Notes under the pieces: model-generated
Seen by the model: the letters and a program-made list of their open reading frames with translations, nothing else
Told to the model about the DNA's origin: nothing
The model's database searches: none
Program-made: the position numbers and the translations under genes
NCBI GenBank assembly: GCA_029204045.2
Contig: CM055066.1
Span: forward strand, 18,362,484 to 18,426,483
Length of the DNA stretch: 64,000 bases
Source of the DNA: Tillandsia leiboldiana
Taxonomy: Eukaryota > Streptophyta > Magnoliopsida > Poales > Bromeliaceae
Reading direction: 5' to 3'
In this document: positions 41,584 to 51,754 of the stretch, in pieces
Layout: each line of letters starts with the position of its first letter
How positions within the stretch are numbered: position 1 is the first letter of the stretch

Positions 41584-41731
41584 CTAGGATGTAGGTCATT
41601 GTGGACTTAGAAACCCTAGGCTTGTGGTTGGACATTAGGATGACTACGTGAGAGTCGTGACTTTTAGCGAGAGTCCTGATTGAGTTTTATACCTCTCCCA
41701 AGAGACGGGATGAGTGATTGGCATGTTTATT

Positions 41732-42974
41732 TGTTGGTTTTTGGATCCCCAAAGATCTAAATAGGTACTATCAAACAACTAGAGGGGGGTGAATAGGTGT
41801 AATACTTATAAAACCAATCTCAGTGCAAAATAAAAACCAATGCGGAAAATAAAAATAGCACACCGAGATATACGTGGAAACTCTAATTCAGGAGAAAAAC
41901 CACGGGACCAACACGCAATAACAATCCACTAAGAATAGAAGAATAACAAGGTGATTACCGACTCCACGGACTCAAACCCGTCCTTCAACTTCTTCGGACC
42001 TTGCGCTCCACCGATTGCACGTCCACTGCACACGTTCGAATCCACGAACGCCACTCGAATCCACGAGCACACGTTTCGAATCCACGAAACGCCTTCAACA
42101 CATCAAATCCACGATGCTACGTCGAATCCACGACGCAAACTTGATAAAAGCTTTGATGGTGATCCTTTGCTTAGATTATCATTGAGGAACCGTAGAAAAA
42201 ATCTCTAAGCAAAGACTAGATTAATTCGACAAAAGATAGATCTTGGAAGAACCGTCAAATTGACCTAAAAGAGGCTATAAAGAAGAACGATAAAAACCTA
42301 GCCTCTAGGGTTGCTCTCAAGTGTTTTATAAATTAATCGGTAGTTCTTGAGAAACCCTAAGTGTCTATTTATAGTTTAGAAACCTTTGGAAAGAGATAAG
42401 CATCAAAAACTAACCAATTCTGGAATTTTACAGGACGGCAGTCTAGACTGGAATTGACGGTCCGGACTGTCTCAGCGAAACAGACTTTTTCCAGAAAAGA
42501 CGACATTCGGGGTCCGGACTGCAATCCACGATCCGGACTGTTCATGCAATTTCAACAATTTCACGTTCGGGGTCCGGACTGAATTTACCAGGGTCCGGAC
42601 TGAAACAGCGCATGAACAAACCTATGTTCGGGGTCCGGACTGTAATGCCCGGTCCGAACTCTGAACATGTAAAATGTCCAGTTTTTGATTTTTAAGCAAT
42701 GAAAACTTATCCAAGTGTTTCTAAACTACACAAATGTATTCGGATCACCAAAATTATTTAGTTAAACACACCTGATCAATCCGAATCCATTTTCCTTGAG
42801 ATTGATGTATATGATCCACAATTCTTCAACTTCAATCTTCAAGACTCAAAACACTGAGTGTCAACTTGAGCTCTTGTTGAATCTTCTCTGAGTCTTCGAT
42901 TGCTGATTGACAATTTGATCACTTCAAGACTCCGACTCAACTCACGAAATATGCCAACACAAAAAGTCGTAACA
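41732..42974 (-). mobile_element. 3' LTR of the TR-GAG element
   Basis: 1243 bp. It carries the GTCCGGAC palindrome array at about 42434-42660, a TATA box (TATAAATAG, - strand, near 42365) and the CGAATCCACGA array at 42038-42140. The ACACCTA-type hairpin near the terminus is altered. Confidence 0.93.
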
Positions 42975-44533
42975 ATCTCCCCCTTTGGCAATTTTGTGAC
43001 AAAATCCAAAAATACATAAAACGCTCAAGACACTCATCTTAAACCAAAAAATCGAAACTCAATGTCATCACCAAAACATTGACTTTCTTTGCGTGAAAGA
43101 TCCAATAAACAAAAATTACATTTGAACCAATCTTAGAACAAACTCTATGACTTAGGACTTGGAGTCTTAAAGTGATGTAATTCCTGCAAAACAAAACTCC
43201 AAACAAAATCAAACGTTAGTCGTTAGAAATTAAATGTAAATCCTACATTTGATTCGTCCTTTTGATTCTTTTTGTTTTTCGGCTCCTTTTTCATCATCTC
43301 TTTTCTTTTTCTCCCCCTATCTTGAGCATCTTTGTTCTCCCCCTATCTCTGTTCTCCCCCTATTTCTGTTCTCCCCTTTTTTGTCACAAATTGTCAAACA
43401 GTGAATATAGGCAAAAAGAAATCACTAACAGCATTAGTTCATAGAGAAAGAGAGATAAAAGCTCAGTTCCGGTATATAACAAAAACGCAGATTTCGTACC
43501 GGTCCTCGAAGGCAAAAATCACAGAAATTCTTGAAACAAATCCAAATTTTGAAATCTTTCAAATTACCGATTTGCATTCCATCAAGAAAACAATTTAAGT
43601 GCTTGAGAATAATATGAGATCACATAGATGTCATTCAATCCAATTAATTTTACAAAAATTAAAAAGATTTACTCCGAAATCATGAAAAACAAAGATAAAA
43701 CATTATAAACCGTTTTTCATATTATATACGTCAAACACAAGTCATCAAAAATAATCTAGAGATCCAAACTCTATCAAGATGTAACGGATTTACAAAGATG
43801 ACTTACAGAGATTTCCAAATGACATCAATTTGATTTCTACCCTTTCAAATTTGAGATAAGCACTAAAATACCTAAGGGTGGCTCTTTGAGCATTTTTCAA
43901 CTATCCCACCTTATACCAACCAGGAGATTAATCAAAATAAGAACATTGAATATAAATCTCCGAATGCTTCAACTAAAAAATTTCAAAAATATTTTCCTAG
44001 GATTCAAAACATGTGGTAGCTTCACACACAAACCGGACGACCGGGGTGGCAACTCTTTCCAAACATGTGGTGGTAGTTTTCACACTCCTTTCGGATGTAA
44101 CTCTTTCCACATCTTTTGCAATTCATTTCATTACCCTTGTAAGAAAATACAATCTCTTATGTGAAAGAATTAAATCCCAAATTTTAGTCTATCGGTTGTC
44201 TCATGTTTATCACAATGAATTCACACAACCGAGATAGGCAAAGCATCTAAAGGTTACACATGATTACCAAAATTTGATGTATATAATTATCAAAAACTCC
44301 TATAATGAAATATCTTCAAGAATTATGATTATGGAGTAAAGTTGATAATTCATATAAAATTAAATTGGAGTGATTAAAAGTGAAACCCTTTTTATTCAAT
44401 GCACTTGTTCGTTAAAACCCTTTTGTTCAAAAACAAAACATAAAAACGAAGAACATTGAAAACATGTAATGCAGATATTCGGAAAAATATGAAAGGAAAA
44501 CCAATCAAAGCATTACATACAGTCATAAACTAT
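42975..44533 (-). other. TR-GAG 3' non-coding region with polypurine tract
   Basis: No coding sequence. The polypurine tract AAAGGGGGAGAT (- strand, 42975-42986) adjoins the 3' LTR. Short CTCCCCCTAT repeats at 43310-43375 read as extra purine tracts on the - strand. The segment 43870-44120 is shared with 37070-37305. Confidence 0.7.
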
Positions 44534-46489
44534 TTAGAACTTAAGACATGGAAAGATATCACCTTTCCGAATCCAAAATCGTCGGATTTTAGGTTGTCTT
44601 GATTCATTATGGTCGGGAGATGACAGCTTTGACTGTTGATCCACCTTAGGTCTTTGCCTCGCAATGATCCACTTGTATGATTGATGTTGTGGGTCGGACC
44701 TTTGGTGGTTTGAGTGAACTCCTTTGACTTGATGAGTCTTTTGATTGCGTTGAGTTCGCTCCGTAGATGAAGTTGCCGAAGAATTCCTCTTTCTCTTTTT
44801 CGGGCACATCTTCATCAAGTGTCCTTCAAGTCCACATTGGTGACAAGTTCTTCCTTTCAACTTAGTTGTGGAACTTGAAGCCTTCACAGTTTGGTTCTTT
44901 TTAAATCCCAAACCAACCTTGCTTGTTTGACCTAATCCGGACATACAATCAAATTTCTTGGAACCAGTTGAAAGCCTTTGTATGTCGGATTTAAGTTGAT
45001 GAACTTGCTTGGTCAAAGCTTGGTTGGTGACATGAATTTCCTCAAACTGTTTTTCTAGAAAACCAATCTTGTCCATATATGATTTAGCGTTTGTCTCCGA
45101 TTGGTTTCGCTTTTCTTGGAGGATTTTATTGTTATCCAATAAACGTTCTCGTTCCTCCTCGAGATCATGAAGTTTTATCTTTAAAGCATGATTCTCGTCT
45201 TGAATCTCAAGTCGTTGCTTCCTCAACTTCTTAATATGCTTGGCCATCTTCTTTGATTCTGTAAGAAGTTGTTGATATGCCTCAACGAGTTCTTCTTCTT
45301 CCGACTCCCCCTCACTTGATGACTCTCCGCCGGATGTTGATGTTTCATGCAAAATCAAAGGAATAGAGTCAGTGATTAAAGATGATAAGCAAACATTAGA
45401 AGAGGGAATATGAGAGGCATGTAAGGCAACGACTTTTTCCTCTTTACTTGAGGTCGATTCATTAGAAGTAGAATCGTCCCAAGTTTTCGCTTGCAAAGCC
45501 TTCTTTTTATATGATATCGGAGAAGGACAATCCGTTGAAATATGGCCATAGCCTTTGCATCTATAACATCGGATTTCCCCTTCGAATTCATCTTTTTCCT
45601 TAGAAGGTTTTGCAAAGCTTTTGAGGTTAGAGGATTTAGAACCCGATGATCCTTTAGATGGTTTCGAGGATGAAGATCCATCGGTTCGATTCTTCCAAAA
45701 CTTCCGACGAAATTTCTTTACGATCCGCGCCAATAGTTCTTCAAAACCGGCAAAAGAGATTTCATCATCGGAACTTGATTCGCTATCTTCTTCCTTTGTT
45801 GATTTGAATGCAATACCTGTAAGCTTAGAAGAAGACTTGGAAGAAACTTGATTAGTAGGAAAAGTCATTTCATAAGTTTGCAAAGCACCTACTAATTCCT
45901 CTACTCTCATCTCATCCGGATGACTAACGGTTTCAATGGCGGTAACCTTTGCCCTAAACCATTCAAGAAGAGTCCGAAGTATCTTTCTTACAATTCTCGA
46001 CTCCGGGATCTTTTCTCCTAAATTAGCACAAGTATTGATTACATCTTGAAGCCTATTGTAATAATCTGTAAATAATTCATGCTCTTCCATATGAATAGAG
46101 TCAAATTGACTTGTAAGTATCTGGAGCTTTTGAATTTTTACTAGATTAGTACCCTCATGTGTAATTTCGAGAATATCCCAAATCTCCTTCGCGGTTTCAC
46201 ACGCGGAAATTCGTGTGAACTCAGTCGAGGAAATAGAATTAAATAAAGCGTTCATACCTTTCCCATTGTAAGAAGAACTTTCGAATTCCTCTTTGGACCA
46301 TCTAGAGCGAGGTTTTGGGGTAGTAGAATTTCCTACTTCCTCAACAGGATGCACCCAACCGTATTCCACGGATTGCCATACCCGCTCATCAATTGCGATG
46401 AGAAAAGCTTTCATCCGCACTTTCCAATTATTATAATTAATCCCATCAAAAAGAGGAGGTCTATAAATATTACCACATACACCCGACAT
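44534..46489 (-). CDS. Copia gag protein of the TR-GAG element
   Basis: Start ATG at 46489 (MSGVCGNIYRPPLFDG), just after the PBS; 651 codons, intact. Domains: UBN2-type gag core (residues about 10-215; NYNNWKVRMKAFLIAIDERVWQSVEYGW, HEGTNLVKIQKLQILTSQFDSI); Ser-rich linker; CCHC knuckle CYRCKGYGHISTDC (about 305); long coiled coil (about 400-510; KKLRKQRLEIQDENHALKIKLHDLEEERERLL); second knuckle CHQCGLEGHLMKMC (about 547-560); basic tail ending RKGDIFPCLKF. Related gag-pol proteins here continue past FPCL into protease (YLDSGCSRHMTGD), so pol was lost exactly downstream of that point. Expected role: RNA binding and particle assembly. A gag kept open despite loss of pol suggests selection for the protein or recent origin. 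Confidence 0.93.
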   Translation of the reverse strand: MSGVCGNIYRPPLFDGINYNNWKVRMKAFLIAIDERVWQSVEYGWVHPVEEVGNSTTPKPRSRWSKEEFESSSYNGKGMNALFNSISSTEFTRISACETAKEIWDILEITHEGTNLVKIQKLQILTSQFDSIHMEEHELFTDYYNRLQDVINTCANLGEKIPESRIVRKILRTLLEWFRAKVTAIETVSHPDEMRVEELVGALQTYEMTFPTNQVSSKSSSKLTGIAFKSTKEEDSESSSDDEISFAGFEELLARIVKKFRRKFWKNRTDGSSSSKPSKGSSGSKSSNLKSFAKPSKEKDEFEGEIRCYRCKGYGHISTDCPSPISYKKKALQAKTWDDSTSNESTSSKEEKVVALHASHIPSSNVCLSSLITDSIPLILHETSTSGGESSSEGESEEEELVEAYQQLLTESKKMAKHIKKLRKQRLEIQDENHALKIKLHDLEEERERLLDNNKILQEKRNQSETNAKSYMDKIGFLEKQFEEIHVTNQALTKQVHQLKSDIQRLSTGSKKFDCMSGLGQTSKVGLGFKKNQTVKASSSTTKLKGRTCHQCGLEGHLMKMCPKKRKRNSSATSSTERTQRNQKTHQVKGVHSNHQRSDPQHQSYKWIIARQRPKVDQQSKLSSPDHNESRQPKIRRFWIRKGDIFPCLKF

Positions 46490-46509
46490 GATAGATAAAC
46501 CTAAAACCC

Positions 46510-46522
46510 GCTCCGATACCAC
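46510..46522 (-). promoter_or_regulatory. Primer-binding site of TR-GAG (one mismatch)
   Basis: The - strand reads TGGTATCGGAGC; the related copias have TGGTATCAGAGC, so one A is G here. It lies two bases inside the LTR end at 46524. Confidence 0.85.
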
Positions 46523-46523
46523 T

Positions 46524-47766
46524 TGTTGGTTTTTGGATCCCCAAAGATCTAAATAGGTACTATCAAACAACTAGAGGGGGGTGAATAGGTGTAATACTTA
46601 TAAAACCAATCTCAGTGCAAAATAAAAACCAATGTGGAAAATAAAAATAGCACACCGAGATATACATGGAAACTCCAATCCAGGAGAAAAACCACGGGAC
46701 CAACACGCAATAACAATCCACTGAGAATAGAAGAATAACAAGGTGATTACCGACTCCACGGACTCAAACCCCTCCTTCAACTTCTTCGGACCTTGCGCTC
46801 CACCGATTGTACGTCCACTGCACACGTTCGAATCCACGAACGCCACTCGAATCCACGAGCACACGTTTCAAATCCACGAAACGCCTTCAACACATCGAAT
46901 CCACGATGCTACGTCGAATCCACGATGCAAACTTGATAAAAGCTTCGATGGTGATCCTTTGCTTAGATTATCATTGAGGAACCGTAGAAGAAATCTCTAA
47001 GCAAAGACTAGATCAATTCGACAAAAGATAGATCTTGGAAGAACCGTCGAATTGACCTAAAAGAGGCTATAAAGAAGAACGATAAAAACCTAGCCTCTAG
47101 GGTTGCTCTCAAGTGTTTTATAAATTAATCGGTAGTTCTTGAGAAACCCTAAGTGTCTATTTATAGTTTAGAAACCTTTGGAAAGAGATAAGCATCAAAA
47201 ACTAACCCATTCTGGAATTTTACAGGACGACAGTCCGGACTGGAATTGACGGTCCGGACTGTCTCAGCGAAACAGACTTTTTCCAGAAAAGACGACATTC
47301 GGGGTCCAGGCTGCAATCCACGGTCCGGACTGTTCATGCAATTTCAACAATTTCACGTTCGGGGTCCGGACTGAATTTACCAGGGTCCGGACTGAAACAG
47401 CGCATGAACAAACCTATGTTCGGGGTCCGGACTATAATGCCCGGTCCGGACTCTGAACATGTAAAATGTCCAGTTTTTTATTTTTAAGCAATGAAAACTT
47501 ATCCAAGTGTTTCTAAACTACACAAATGTATTCGGATCACCAAAATTATTTAGTTAAACACACCTGATCAATCCGAATCCATTTTCCTTGAGATTGATGT
47601 ATATGATCCACAGTTCTTCAACTTCAATCTTCAAGACTCAAAATACTGAGTGTCAACTTGAGCTCTTGTTGAATCTTCTCTGAGTCTTCGATTGCTGATT
47701 GACAATTTGATCACTTCAAGACTCCGACTCAACTCACGAAATATGCCAACACAAAAAGCCGTAACA
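46524..47766 (-). mobile_element. 5' LTR of the TR-GAG element
   Basis: On the - strand it starts TGTTACGGCTTTTTG at 47766 and ends AAAACCAACA at 46524. The TATA box is near 47156-47165 and the GTCCGGAC palindrome array at 47231-47452 (60-bp period). Confidence 0.93.
47231..47452. repeat. Tandem array of AGTCCGGACT palindromes, 60-bp period
   Basis: Pairs of sites at 47231/47251, 47303/47321, 47363/47383 and 47423/47441, mostly GGTCCGGACTG, introduced by TTCGGG. This is the same architecture as the GATCCGGATC array at 5711-5994, but with the flanking base pair changed on both sides of the core. Confidence 0.8.
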
Positions 47767-47771
47767 TTATT

Positions 47772-49829
47772 CTCCTAAGTGATTATGTTGGCTGCAGACA
47801 ACATAATGCTATGGAATGGATGGCATGTCTTAGACTTTCGTTGGATTGGGTCGTTTGGTTTTGTGTCCTGATGTTTGTTATTGTGCAGTGGACTACGATG
47901 CCCCTGAGACGTCGTGTAGTGAAGAGGGCACATCCCGCATCTGATGAGTAACCCGAGCAGTGGGAGGCAGAGCTATCAGAGCAGAGCGAGACCCAGGAGT
48001 TATGGATCCAGATGGCACAGATGTCGGAGGCTGTCCGATGCCAGGAGGAAGCCATGGAACGTTTGATGCGCTTGTTGGAGCAGAGAGCACAGCTAGTTGC
48101 AGTACCGCTTGAGTGTCCTCCAGCACTTTCTTTCTATGCAGTGGCATATTCAGTTGTATCAGCGGCACCGATCGAGCGAGCAGCCCCCTCCGTGCCGACA
48201 AGTAGTGCCGAGGCACCGAGGCAGGGTGGATAGCGGTTAGTAGATGAGCTTGGGACATCATCGATCGATGGAGCCAGTCCCGGTAGTCTTAACCATCCTG
48301 ATTCATAGGTTTGAGTGGGAGCCTTTGGAGGCAGAATTGGGGTTGGTGGTGATGGAGAGACTATTTGAGAGCCTCCCTGTGCTAGGGAGTTTATGCAGTC
48401 GTTGAACTGCGCGCTCCAGGTTTCGAGGAACGAGGCGCATAGGATATGTGTGACTGGAAGTGAATAGCGCTAGGATACCTTTCAGTTTAGTTGGTCCCTC
48501 CGTTACGGATTATTGACGCTTCAATGGAGTAGGTATGGTGTATGGAGCGTGGCGTTGCAGTTCCTTTGGATAGGGATCTGCCGCCAGAGGCGAGTTCTGG
48601 ATTTTGGTGTTTCGTGCCGAGTGATGGAGGATAGATCGGTCGGCAGAGGCATTTCTGATTTCTTTTTCCAGGGTAGCGGATTTCTGAGATGCCAGAGATC
48701 GGGTGGACCCCGATGGCAGTATCAGCATCTACATCAGAGTGGCGCGGCGGTAGCATGGATTGGTTGTCTGCGGAGGACCGCATTTGTCACCCCAGTGTGA
48801 GCAGAGGCAGACTGAGCGACGACCACCTACATCGAGCGGATGAGTCTGTACCGCCCGGTTGGAGGGCGCTACGGCAGTGGACCAGGTTGTCGCGGGCATG
48901 ATTTCTTTACAGTAGTCTGAGTTGAGTGTTTTTGGCTTTCCTGTCTGGACTGGAGGTAGAGTTGTTACCACGTGCACTAGAAGTACAGGTTCCTGTTGGT
49001 GTTGTGCATGTGGGGGAGCCTAGTGGATTGTGTCCAGTACAGTTGAGACTTGGAATTATACCGGCAGGTGTTACGGTTCAGTGACAGCTCCACGACTCAG
49101 ATTGAGCACGCGGGATGGACCAGTTGGTGCGGTATCGTGCAACTGCTGATTGTGGAATGAGGACAGTGACCTTTCCGCGAGTTGGACATCAGGAGTTCAT
49201 CTTCACAGGTCACCGGGATATCCTTCTAGCAGCTGTGGCTTCAGCGGTTTGGGGCTAGGTGCTACTTATAGATCGTTGGTGACGATTAGGACTACAGGTT
49301 GTGTCCTTAGGGGTCACGGTTAGATCGTAGCTTCCGTTTTGTAGCCACGGCAGGAACGACTTCAACACTTCTCTCCCTTTTCTCGCCCTTGTGCTCAAAT
49401 TTTCGAACAGGACGAAAACTTCGAAAGACTGCTCCAGAAATGGAGACGGTGTCCGAACCTGTTCTTGTTTGATTGGGGCGAAGGCACTAGTCCTTTCGGA
49501 ATTTTCGGACTTTTCGTTAATTTCAGCCGTTTTCTAAATTGAGAGTTGGGGTTGACGACCTTCCTGCTGGTGGGGCCTTTACCTTTCTTGTGGGTTGTGT
49601 TGGCGTAATTCGTGTAGTTTCGGACGAGTAGAGTTGGTCGTTCTTCCTTGTCCTCTGTCTTTTGGAATTCTTGAGGTTTTCCCAGCTTTTGGACCCTTTG
49701 CCGTGTGGATTCGCTTCGCAGAGTGTGCATAGCGACTGGGGAGCTGGAGATGGTGTTGAGGGATACTTACCTTTGGCTTTAGGACTCCCTTTTTGAGCCG
49801 TGTTAGTTTCGAGGACGAAACTTTCTTTT
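47772..49829 (+). other. LARD-1 internal domain with relics of gag and protease
   Basis: About 2.1 kb with no intact gene. A frame from the ATG at 47899 (MPLRRRVVKRAHPASDE, stop, then PEQWEAELSEQSETQELWIQMAQMSEAV...) to 48233 looks like a gypsy gag N-terminus with one stop. Near 49115-49205 the phrase LVRYRATADCGMRTVTFPRVGHQEFIFTG resembles the end of gypsy protease (GMDWL-type region). Nothing of RT or IN is recognisable. The start (TTATGTTGGCTGCAGACAAC) is also found, inverted, in LARD-2 near 62960. Confidence 0.65.
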
Positions 49830-49841
49830 AGTGGGGGAGGA
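49830..49841 (+). promoter_or_regulatory. Polypurine tract of LARD-1
   Basis: AGTGGGGGAGGA, identical to gypsy-B and LARD-2, directly before TGTGAGGACC. Confidence 0.88.
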
Positions 49842-51754
49842 TGTGAGGACCCGAATCCCCACTTAAGAGATTACTGATGGATTAGTGGCCTTTGGGAGTG
49901 TTTGTGCGCGTGTCGGGCCCTAGAATGGATTTATGGTGTAAATTGGGAGTAAGTTTGCATCGTCGGAGGCCTTTGGAAAATTTTAGAAGTGGAATTGGGC
50001 AAAACGGACTTCGGATTTGGATTCAGCGCGCGAAAACGATGAAAATAGACTATTTACTTGGATTTTTCGGAGCCCGGATGTCGCGCACGGATTTCGAGGC
50101 AGCTTGGTACTGATCCGGCGACCGGCGGGCAGCGGCAGCGGCGGCGGGCAGCGGCGGAGCGCGGCGGCGCGGGCTCGGGTAGGCGGCGGAGAAAGCGCGG
50201 GCAGGCGCGCGGGCGCGGGCAGGCGCGCGGGCAGGTGCGCGGTCCACCGCGGAGGCATGCACCCGGGATGGGACACGTGGCGACTCCCGGTTGGCCGGCG
50301 CAGCAGGCGCGGTCCACGGAAAAAGGCGCGGGTGTACGGTGGACCGGTGGGTGACACGCTGACGTGGTGCACCCAGGGAATTCCGGGCGCTGGTTGGACG
50401 TGTCCCGTCCCGGGTGCATGCCTCCGCGGTGGGCAGCGGCGGCGGGCAGCGGCGGAGCGCGGCGGCGCGGGCTCGGGTAGGCGGCGGAGCAAGCGCGGGC
50501 AGGCGCGCGGGCGCGGGCAGGCGCGCGGGCAGGTGCGCGGTCCACCGCGGAGGCATGCACCCGGGACGGGACACGTGGCGACTCCCGGTTGGCCGGCGCA
50601 GCAGGCGCGGTCCACGGAAAAAGGCGCGGGTGTACGGTGGACCGGTGGGTGACACGCTGACGTGGTGCACCCAGGGAATTCCGGGCGCTGGTTGGACGGG
50701 TCTACGCACTCGATTTTCGGCGCTTGAAAGATTCGGGCGCCCGAAAATAGGGACATGTTGGGTGTTAATCCAAATGTTTTCCGATCCTATATAAATGCCC
50801 CTGTTCCAGCCCTGATAGCTCCTTCTCCGCGCGGATTTTGGCAGAGCGATCTTCAGCAACATTCCTCCTCTCCCTGAGCTGCTTCCACCTGTGGATTTCC
50901 AGGATTTTACGTGGCACGCTTCTCGAGGTTTCCTTCTTTTACGGCGCGGCGCGACGCTCGTCCATTTGTGTTCCCCTTCGTCGCGTTTCGGTGCGCGAGC
51001 TCCCACGGCCTACTCCGACCACCTTTTCGAGCGATTTCTTTGCCGCTTGATCCGCGACGGACAGAGCTACGATCTAGGTATTTTTAGCTTTCCCTAGTTT
51101 CGCGCTTTTCGAGGAGGTTTTCCATGCTTTCTGGGACCCTTGTTGCTGTGAGGATTTCGGGGATAGCTGGATTGCTGCGTGGAGTTCTCCGCGTTCGATC
51201 GTCGGATCGAGATGAGCCTATACACTTTTTGCATCTACTCGTCGCGAGGATTATCATAGTATTTTTCTGGAATTTTTCTGAGGCTTGCCCGAAGGTATAA
51301 TTTTCTCCCTTAACTGTGCATGGAATTACAGATGTGTTGTTGTGAGGTTGTGAGCACCCTGTGTTGTGGAATTTGTAACTCGGCCTACGGGGCTCAGAAT
51401 TGGACGTGCAGGTTCCCGTTTCGAAGGTCTCGACGCGAGGATCGCACTAGTATTTTTGTTGGATTTTTCTGAGTCCGTTCTGCAGATGGAAATTTCACAT
51501 CTTTGAGGCTGTTTTCGCAGATTGTGTATACTTGGAATATTTTGGATTAAGTGTAACGTTGGACCTTATTGTTGTACCCAGGGGTATTTGCAAGTGTTGC
51601 TGGACCCATTGGATCTGGAGACTTTGATTTCGGGGTATTTTCAGCTGTGGAACTTTGGACAGATAGCGCCTTCAGGTGGGTGGCCTTGTCTCCAAGTTGA
51701 TGGACTGGACATTCAATCTGCTATAGTAGGACCATGCATGATAGTGGATTCTTG
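49842..51754 (+). mobile_element. LARD-1 3' LTR, truncated (first 1.9 kb)
   Basis: It matches 37365-39195 in order: start, GC-rich zone, TATA (50788), leader and GTAGGACCATGCATGATAG. It stops inside the phrase GTGGATTCTTG at 51754, where copia integrase sequence begins. The GC-rich part carries an extra copy of about 290 bp (see 50108-50692) and lacks about 220 bp present in the 5' LTR after GGGTGACACG. Confidence 0.88.
50108..50692 (+). repeat. Duplicated GC-rich U3 module with a 34-bp inverted joint
   Basis: The module running from GGGCAGCGGCGG to the GCGCTGGTTGGACG phrase occurs at about 50127-50400 and 50432-50698. The joint at 50399-50432 is the reverse complement of 34 bases inside the module itself (CCACCGCGGAGGCATGCACC and on, about 50541-50575). 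The 5' LTR has a single copy and no inverted joint. Confidence 0.8.

Larger units (their letters stand above)
41732..47766 (-). mobile_element. TR-GAG copia: complete gag-only element (6.0 kb), TSD TTATT
   Basis: LTRs 41732-42974 and 46524-47766 are both 1243 bp and differ by about 27 positions by eye, almost all transitions. The duplication TTATT flanks both ends (41727-41731 and 47767-47771). Between the LTRs, on the - strand, are a PBS, a 651-codon gag, about 1.5 kb of non-coding 3' sequence and a polypurine tract; PR, IN, RT and RNase H are all absent. This is the TR-GAG structure described in plants, so movement must use enzymes from related SIRE-type copias. It is inserted 149 bp after the LARD-1 PBS. 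Confidence 0.95.

Noticed and set aside
41564..41731. Possible tRNA-like sequence near TGGTATCAGAGCC.
   Set aside because: It is the primer-binding site complementary to tRNA, not a tRNA gene; no cloverleaf can be drawn around it.
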